A DNA stretch of 6,996 bases from an uncultured Acidimicrobiaceae bacterium (GTDB lineage Bacteria > Actinomycetota > Acidimicrobiia > Spongiisociales > UBA5794), in NCBI GenBank assembly GCA_947258635.1, contig CAMYJM010000136.1, positions 1 through 6,996 on the forward strand. The letters run 5' to 3'. Of the stretch, positions 1 to 6,996 are shown one piece after another (position 1 is the first letter of the stretch; the number at the start of each line of letters is the position of its first letter). The position numbers were made by a program, and so were the translations under genes. The notes beneath the pieces were generated by a model. The model had not been told where the DNA came from. It searched no databases and saw only the letters and a list, made by a program, of their open reading frames with translations.

Positions 1-22
1 AGTCACCACCCTCTTGGTGACT
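1..22. repeat. Perfect 8-bp inverted repeat with 6-nt loop at the window edge
   Basis: AGTCACCA at 1-8 is the exact reverse complement of TGGTGACT at 15-22, with a 6-nt loop between them. The right arm runs into a second, overlapping 10-bp palindrome, TGACTAGTCA at 18-27, so the 5-mer AGTCA/TGACT occurs three times in 27 bases. There is no T-run on either side, so it is not a classical intrinsic terminator. It could be a U-less terminator for a gene to the left or for the oxidoreductase read from the right, or a protein-binding site. The structure touches the edge and may extend beyond it. The symmetry is seen directly; the function is not known. Confidence 0.45.
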
Positions 23-114
23 AGTCATCAAGGTATCAGGGGGGCGCACCCCGCGGCCAGGGTCCAACGGCAGGCATCGTCGGGCCGAGAAGCCCTGGAT
101 GTGAATCCGGTGCC

Positions 115-138
115 CCTCGGGAGTCGTTCCTCCCGGGG
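115..138. terminator. GC-rich hairpin downstream of the LLM oxidoreductase, possible U-less terminator
   Basis: CGGGAG at 118-123 pairs with CTCCCG at 130-135 around a 6-nt loop. Two further G-C pairs (115-116 with 137-138) lie beyond position 117/136, which is a G-U wobble in plus-strand RNA and an A-C mismatch in minus-strand RNA. The hairpin begins about 20 bases past the stop of the minus-strand oxidoreductase gene. No U-tract follows on either strand. Hairpins without U-tracts are often annotated as actinobacterial terminators, but their activity is variable. It may serve the oxidoreductase or a plus-strand gene arriving from the left. Confidence 0.35.
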
Positions 139-156
139 AGGCGCGTCGGGGCCGGC

Positions 157-939
157 TCAGTTCTTGCTGTCGCGCCAGTCCAGCCAGGCCTTGACGAAAC
201 CGATGTCGTAGTCGGGACCATTGACGCCGAATGTGAATTGGCGAAAGCCGAGGTCGTAGAAGGCATTCGCTGTCCGGTCGATGTCGGACACGTTCTCCCA
301 ATCGATGCCGACGCTCTTCTCGATCTCGTCGTAGTCCCGGCCGACCGCGGCGCAGTGGCCGCGCAGTATGTCGAGTTTCGGCGCCATGGTCTCGGGAGTG
401 CCGAAGTAGTGCCAGATGGAGGCGTGCTCGGCCACCAGCTTCAGCGTCACCTTCTCGCCGCCGCCTCCGATCAGGATGGGCAACTCGCGGGTTGGTGGAG
501 GGTTCAGCTTCGCCCAGCGCTCCTTGATCACGGGGAGGTCCCGCTTGAGCGCCTGGAGTCGGCTCCCCGCGGTGCCGAACTCATACCCGTACTCGGTGTA
601 GTCCCGCTCGAACCAGCCAGAACCGATACCGAAGATCAAGCGGCCGCCGGAGATGTGGTCGACGGTGCGGGCCATGTCGGCCAGCAGCTGCGGGTTGCGA
701 TAGCTGTTGCACGTGACCAGCGGCCCGATCTGGATGCGCTCGGTCTGCTCGGCCCAGGCGCCGAGCATCGTCCAGCACTCGAAATGCTCGCCGTCCGGCT
801 CGCCATACAGTGGGTAGAAGTGATCCCAGTTGTAGGCGATGTCGACCCCGATGTCCTCGGCGCGGGCCACTGCGGCCCGAATGGCCGGGTACTGGCCGTG
901 TTGCGGGTGGAACTGAATGGCGATTCGTGCGGGCGTCAC
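157..939 (-). CDS. LLM-class, probably F420-dependent, oxidoreductase
   Basis: This 260-residue protein has the luciferase-like monooxygenase (bacterial luciferase/F420 reductase) TIM-barrel fold. Visible landmarks are WDHFYPLYG at 38-46, the segment GPLVTCNSYRNPQLLA at 72-87, GGRLIFGIGSGWFERDY at 98-114 and LPILIGGGGEK at 153-163, all typical of the actinobacterial F420-dependent LLM subfamilies. The length suits the short actinobacterial subfamilies of about 230-260 residues rather than the 330-residue type; the TIGR Rv1855c-like or MSMEG_2906-like families are candidates from memory, not checked. Such proteins usually transfer hydride between reduced F420 (or FMN) and an organic substrate in the cytosol; the substrate here cannot be told. 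The GTG start at 937-939 is chosen because AGGAGG lies 4 nt upstream and the barrel begins at once with RIAIQF. It is divergent from the acetyltransferase and has no partner gene in the window, so its pathway is open. FMN rather than F420 use cannot be excluded. Confidence 0.88.
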   Translation of the reverse strand: MTPARIAIQFHPQHGQYPAIRAAVARAEDIGVDIAYNWDHFYPLYGEPDGEHFECWTMLGAWAEQTERIQIGPLVTCNSYRNPQLLADMARTVDHISGGRLIFGIGSGWFERDYTEYGYEFGTAGSRLQALKRDLPVIKERWAKLNPPPTRELPILIGGGGEKVTLKLVAEHASIWHYFGTPETMAPKLDILRGHCAAVGRDYDEIEKSVGIDWENVSDIDRTANAFYDLGFRQFTFGVNGPDYDIGFVKAWLDWRDSKN

Positions 940-943
940 GGGT

Positions 944-949
944 CCTCCT
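944..949 (-). promoter_or_regulatory. Shine-Dalgarno of the LLM oxidoreductase gene
   Basis: On the minus strand AGGAGG stands 4 nt before the GTG at 937-939. It is the only strong SD in the window and fixes the start of this gene on a non-ATG codon. A weak minus-strand -10 candidate, TAGGGT (973-978), would give a leader of roughly 27 nt that contains this SD, but no convincing -35 hexamer accompanies it. Confidence 0.75.
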
Positions 950-982
950 GCGGGATCGGTAGCGACCGCAACACCCTAGACG

Positions 983-1010
983 TTGCCGGGCCCGTCCACG
1001 ACGCTAGTTT
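983..1010 (+). promoter_or_regulatory. Candidate leaderless promoter of the Eis-like acetyltransferase gene
   Basis: TTGCCG at 983-988 resembles the -35 hexamer and TAGTTT at 1005-1010 fits the actinobacterial TANNNT -10 consensus, with a 16-bp spacer. Six bases separate the -10 from the ATG at 1017, so transcription would begin at or next to the A of the start codon. That agrees with the lack of any SD before this ATG. The 8-bp palindrome CGGGCCCG at 987-994 overlaps the -35 and spacer and could be an operator, although such a short GC palindrome can arise by chance. The elements are seen; promoter activity is inferred. Confidence 0.45.
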
Positions 1011-1016
1011 CTGGAC

Positions 1017-2234
1017 ATGCCGATTGAGATCCGGTCGATCACGACCTCCGAGATTCCCGCATTCCGAGAGACGTTGTCGCGAGCCTTCGGCCACGACCCG
1101 GTCGACGAGGACGGGGCCGACGAGCGATTCGCAGGGTTCGTCGATCTCTCCCGGACCTACGTGCCGTTCGAAGGCGACGAGATGGCGGGTGTCTCGGCAA
1201 GCCTCACCTTCGACGTGTCCCTGCCCGGGGGAACCGTGACTCCCATGGGCGGCCTGACGATGGTTGCCGTCAAGCCGACGCACCGGCGGCGCCGGATCCT
1301 CACCGACATGATCCGGGCTCATTTCGACGACTGTAGCGGGCGCGGCGAGGTGCTCTCCGGGCTGTGGGCCTCGGAATCGTCGATATATGGGCGTGTCGGC
1401 TACGGGGTGGCGGCCCCCGTCCACGATCGGACCATCAACGGCCCGGCGGCCGGGGTGCCGGCGGCTCCCGACGAAGTGCGCCTGCTCTCACTCGACGAGG
1501 TACGCACGGTGTTCCCGAAGCTCTACGAAGCCCTGTTCCCGACCCGGCCGGGCCAAACCTCGCGCAATGACGTGTGGTGGGAACAGAACCACTTCCGTGA
1601 CCCCGAGCATTGGCGGCGGGGAGCCTCGCAGAAGCGCCACCTGGCAGCGTTCCGCGGCGGCGCCCCGGTCGGGTACGCCACATACCGCCAGAAGAGCAAG
1701 TGGGAGGACTCGATCGCCGCCGGATCGGTGATCGTCGGTGAGCTTCTCGGAGTCGACGGTGATGCCCGGCTCAGCCTGTGGTCGCTGCTGTGCTCGATCG
1801 ACCTGTTCCCCACCGTGCAGGCCGACAACCAGCCACCCGATCTCGAGCTGCCCTGGCAGGTGGCCAACCCGCGCGCCATCCAGCGGAAGGAGCTCGACGG
1901 GATGTACGTCCGACTGCTCGATGTGCCCGGAGCTCTAGAGGCACGGCGCTACTCCACGACCGATCGAATCGCCATCGCGGTTGCCGATCCGATAGGGATC
2001 GCCGCCGGAACCTACGCGCTCGATGGGTCCCCGGAGGCGGCGGCTTGCGGGGCCACGACCCGGCCCGCGGACGTGACGCTCGATGTCGCGACGCTCAGTG
2101 CGCTCTATCTCGGGGCCGATCTGGCCAACACGCTGGGGCGCGCCGGTCGCATCGAGGGCTCTGCCGATGCCGTTGCTCGCTTCGGCGCGATGCTGCGCAA
2201 TCCGGTAGCGCCCAACTGCCCGGAGATCTTCTAG
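1017..2234 (+). CDS. Eis-like GNAT family N-acetyltransferase
   Basis: This 405-residue protein matches the Eis architecture: an N-terminal GNAT domain (about 1-150), a second GNAT-like domain (about 150-290) and a C-terminal SCP2-like domain (about 295-405). Eis enzymes form hexamers and transfer acetyl from acetyl-CoA to amines, including aminoglycosides and lysine side chains; the substrate here is unknown. The acetyl-CoA-binding strand and loop is LTMVAVKPTHRRRRIL (80-95). The signature IYGRVGYG at 123-130 includes Tyr124, which lines up with catalytic Tyr126 of M. tuberculosis Eis, and the protein ends in Phe405, matching the catalytic terminal carboxylate of Phe402 there. The stretch GELLGVDGDARLSLWSLLCSIDLF in domain two and the LPWQVANPR segment are also Eis-like. 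One oddity is Arg93 where the loop normally has Gly. The ATG at 1017 has no SD but a promoter ideally placed for leaderless expression. The stop overlaps that of the convergent Rossmann gene. Family confidence is high; antibiotic modification is not implied. Confidence 0.88.
   Translation: MPIEIRSITTSEIPAFRETLSRAFGHDPVDEDGADERFAGFVDLSRTYVPFEGDEMAGVSASLTFDVSLPGGTVTPMGGLTMVAVKPTHRRRRILTDMIRAHFDDCSGRGEVLSGLWASESSIYGRVGYGVAAPVHDRTINGPAAGVPAAPDEVRLLSLDEVRTVFPKLYEALFPTRPGQTSRNDVWWEQNHFRDPEHWRRGASQKRHLAAFRGGAPVGYATYRQKSKWEDSIAAGSVIVGELLGVDGDARLSLWSLLCSIDLFPTVQADNQPPDLELPWQVANPRAIQRKELDGMYVRLLDVPGALEARRYSTTDRIAIAVADPIGIAAGTYALDGSPEAAACGATTRPADVTLDVATLSALYLGADLANTLGRAGRIEGSADAVARFGAMLRNPVAPNCPEIF
2231..2234. 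other. CTAG palindrome shared by two convergent stop codons
   Basis: The four bases CTAG supply TAG to the acetyltransferase gene on the plus strand (2232-2234) and TAG to the Rossmann gene on the minus strand (2231-2233). The two genes therefore converge with a 4-base overlap and no space for an intergenic terminator, so each transcript must end inside, or read through, the other gene. Confidence 0.9.
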
Positions 2235-2701
2235 CCGGCGTTGCCGGGGAGCTCGGCTGCGTCTTCCAGGGCGGCGATTTCGGCGGCAATGTCGGCCGGG
2301 GACCGGTCTCTCGTATTCACATACGCCACGTCGACGTTCAAGTCGGCGCGCCCGGTGGGGCCCGGCCGGTCGCTCACGTATATGACGCGGGCCACCTTGG
2401 CGTCGTTGAGGCCTTCGACCCAGGATGCGATCACGGCTTGCGGGCTATCGGCAAAGGCCCGGGGCCGGTCGTCGGCGGCGGCGTCGGCAATGAGGACGGC
2501 GCAGTACGCGTTGATGGCCGCCCCGCCGACGTGGGAGCCGTCGGATACATCGCCGAGAGCCACCTTGACCCCACGGCGGCGCAAGTCCTCGGCTGCTTGC
2601 GGAGACGTCACGAAGGCGCGCACTTCGCCGGGACGCGGCAAAAGGGCGTTCATCGTGGCCATGCCGAGGGGAGTGTCGGCACCGATGACGATCACAGGCA
2701 T
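2231..2701 (-). CDS. Short NAD(P)-binding Rossmann-fold protein (NmrA/atypical SDR-like), downstream of gltD
   Basis: This 156-residue protein opens with a Rossmann unit: beta strand VIVIG followed by GADTPLG (7-13), the variant GxxxxxG loop seen in NmrA-like and atypical short-chain dehydrogenases, where Thr10 replaces the middle glycine. It continues with RAFVTSPQAAEDLRRRGVKVALGDVSD, the usual cofactor-selecting strand, helix and 'GD' strand, and a later strand ARVIYVSD. It then ends, so only the nucleotide-binding half of the usual 250-300 residue enzyme is present; no YxxxK catalytic pair is visible. The ATG at 2699-2701 is preferred because the Rossmann strand begins there; an in-frame extension to 2962 would run through gltD and encodes only Pro/Ser/Arg-rich shadow sequence. 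It lies 10 bases after the gltD stop, so it is probably co-transcribed with gltBD; the SD is weak. A redox sensor, regulator or degenerate SDR are all possible. Function is unknown. Confidence 0.75.
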   Translation of the reverse strand: MPVIVIGADTPLGMATMNALLPRPGEVRAFVTSPQAAEDLRRRGVKVALGDVSDGSHVGGAAINAYCAVLIADAAADDRPRAFADSPQAVIASWVEGLNDAKVARVIYVSDRPGPTGRADLNVDVAYVNTRDRSPADIAAEIAALEDAAELPGNAG

Positions 2702-2711
2702 AGCTCGAACG

Positions 2712-4167
2712 TTATCGCAGCGCCCGGTCGGCTGGCCGGACCGGGGTGGGGAGGTCGGTGGTGCCCATGAGGTGGGCGTCGACGGCGGCGGCCGCCGCCC
2801 GGCCCTCCGCAATGGCCCAGACAATGAGGGATTGACCGCGACCCATGTCGCCGGCCACAAATACGTTGGGGACGTTGGTGGCCCAGCGCTTGTCGCGGGC
2901 GACGTTGCCGCCGTCGGTGAGAACGACGCCGAATTGCTCCAGCATCGGGCTGCGCTCGGCACCGGTGAAGCCCATCGCCAGCAACACGAGATCGGCGGGG
3001 TAGTGCTCCCCAGTACCCGGGATCGGCTCGAACGTCATCCGGCCGTTCTCGATCACCTGCTCCACCCCACTGGTATCGAGCCCGGCCACGCCGCCCGTGC
3101 CGTCGTCGATGAAGCGCACGGTGCTGATGGCGAAGTGACGGTCGCCGCCTTCCTCGTGCGCCGAGGACACCCGGTACTGCAGCGGCCATGTGGGCCACGG
3201 AGTCGAGGCGTCGCGTTCGTTCGGCGGTCGGGGCAGGATCTCGAACTGGTGGACTGAAGCGGCGCCCTGGCGATGCGCTGTGCCCAGGCAGTCGGCTCCG
3301 GTGTCGCCGCCGCCGATGATGACCACGTGCTTGCCGGCAGCCGAGATCGGGGGTTCGGCGAAATCGCCTTCCTGGACCCGATTCGCCAAGGGTAGGTATT
3401 CCATCGCTTGATGGATGCCGCTGAGGTGGCGGCCCGCGATGTCCAGGTCGCGGGCGACAGTGGCGCCGCCGGCGAGAATCACTGCGTCGAAGGCTGAGGT
3501 CAGCTCGGCGGCGGTGACGTCGATGCCGATCTCGGTGTTCAGCCGGAACACCGTGCCCTCGGCCTCCAATTGAGCGAGCCTCCGATCGAGGAACCGCTTC
3601 TCCATCTTGAATTCGGGAATCCCGTAGCGCAGCAGTCCCCCCGCCCGATCGTCGCGTTCGAACACGGTCACCGAGTGCCCGGCCCGAGTGAGCTGCTGGC
3701 CGGCCGCCAAGCCCGCCGGGCCGGAGCCGACGACGGCGACGCTCTTGCCGGTCGCCACAACCGGGGGCACGGGTACCACCCATCCTTCGTCCCAGGCCCG
3801 GTCGATGATCTCGAGCTCGATCTGTTTGATGGTGACCGCATCGACGTTGATCCCGAGCACGCACGAAGCCTCGCATGGCGCCGGGCACAGCCGGCCGGTG
3901 AACTCCGGGAAGTTGTTGGTGGCGTGGAGCCGGTCGATGGCGGCTCGCCAGCTGTCCCGGTAGGCCAGGTCGTTCCAGTCCGGCACCAGGTTGCCCAGGG
4001 GGCAGCCGTCGCTGCAGAACGGGATGCCACAGTCCATACAGCGGGCTGCCTGCTGCTGGAGCGCTTCGGGCGGGAAGTCGTCGTAGACCTCATGCCAGTC
4101 GTGGATGCGAACCTCGATGGGTCGCCGGGTGGGCATGACCCGGCCATACTTGAGGAACCCCACCGGA

Positions 4168-4175
<8 letters not shown>
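2712..4175 (-). CDS. gltD: Glutamate synthase small (beta) subunit, NAD(P)H-dependent
   Basis: This 487-residue protein is the electron-input subunit of glutamate synthase. It oxidises NAD(P)H at FAD and passes electrons through 4Fe-4S clusters to the FMN of GltB. In order: the N-terminal signature MGDPVGFLKY; the iron-sulphur cysteines C46xxC49xxxxC54xxxC58 (CMDCGIPFCSDGCPLGN) and C97xxxC101xxxC105; the FAD Rossmann motif GSGPAG at 150-155; the acidic strand end VFERDDRAGG; LLRYGIPEFKMEK at 181-193; the NAD(P)H Rossmann motif GGGDTGAD at 288-295; and the C-terminal FAD motif VFVAGDMGRGQSLIVWAIAEGR. Length and all motifs suit an intact enzyme. The ATG at 4173-4175 is chosen because the family begins with M-(A/G)-D-P-x-G-F-L; an upstream GTG at 4209-4211 would add 12 residues outside the family. 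The start overlaps the gltB stop in ATGGGTGA (8 bases) with no clear SD, which suggests translational coupling to gltB. Confidence 0.97.

Positions 4176-6996
<2,821 letters not shown>

Noticed and set aside
14..266. Small open frames at the left edge on both strands (65 and 76 residues)
   Set aside because: Both run into the oxidoreductase gene, have no SD and no recognisable sequence, and pass through the inverted repeats.
238..1239. 333-residue plus-strand open frame across the oxidoreductase and the divergent promoter
   Set aside because: It is codon-register antisense to the oxidoreductase, then runs through the spacer into an alternative frame of the acetyltransferase. No domain is recognisable.
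2702..2962. N-terminal extension of the Rossmann protein to 243 residues
   Set aside because: The added residues are Pro/Ser/Thr/Arg-rich shadow of gltD in another frame; the Rossmann strand begins directly at the ATG at 2699-2701.
2241..3257. 338-residue plus-strand open frame antisense to the Rossmann gene and gltD
   Set aside because: It spans two real minus-strand genes and their junction, has biased Ala/Arg/Gly composition and no domain.
2692..3888. 398-residue minus-strand open frame inside gltD
   Set aside because: It is an Arg/Gly-rich frame shift of gltD, which has a complete and well-conserved frame in the same place.

Overview
The window reads as chromosomal DNA of a high-GC actinobacterium. 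An acidimicrobial or related lineage is a guess. The pointers are strong G/C bias at third codon positions, an F420-type luciferase-like oxidoreductase, an Eis-type acetyltransferase, and glutamate synthase subunits that resemble mycobacterial GltB and GltD as I remember them. Several starts lack a Shine-Dalgarno sequence, and one promoter fits leaderless transcription, which is common in actinobacteria.

Layout from left to right: (1) about 156 bases of apparently non-coding DNA with two inverted repeats; (2) a minus-strand LLM-class, probably F420-dependent, oxidoreductase (157-939); (3) a 77-base divergent spacer holding a good SD for the oxidoreductase and a leaderless-type promoter for the next gene; (4) a plus-strand Eis-like GNAT N-acetyltransferase (1017-2234); (5) a minus-strand short NAD(P)-binding Rossmann protein (2231-2701), whose stop shares a CTAG palindrome with the acetyltransferase stop; (6) minus-strand gltD, the small glutamate synthase subunit (2712-4175); (7) minus-strand gltB, the large glutamate synthase subunit, running off the right edge and lacking its N-terminal third (4168-6996).

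gltB, gltD and the short Rossmann gene form a compact minus-strand operon: an 8-base overlap between gltB and gltD, then a 10-base gap to the Rossmann gene. GltB and GltD together make NADPH-dependent glutamate synthase (GOGAT). GltB hydrolyses glutamine and makes glutamate from 2-oxoglutarate at an FMN/3Fe-4S centre. GltD feeds it electrons from NAD(P)H through FAD and 4Fe-4S clusters. The Rossmann protein may be a passenger or an accessory; its role is unknown.

The window is mostly ordinary metabolic DNA, and I do not see a convincing new system. The points most worth a second look are the Rossmann ORF attached to gltBD, a Gly-to-Arg change in the acetyl-CoA loop of the Eis-like protein, the shared CTAG stop, and the inverted repeats at the left edge.
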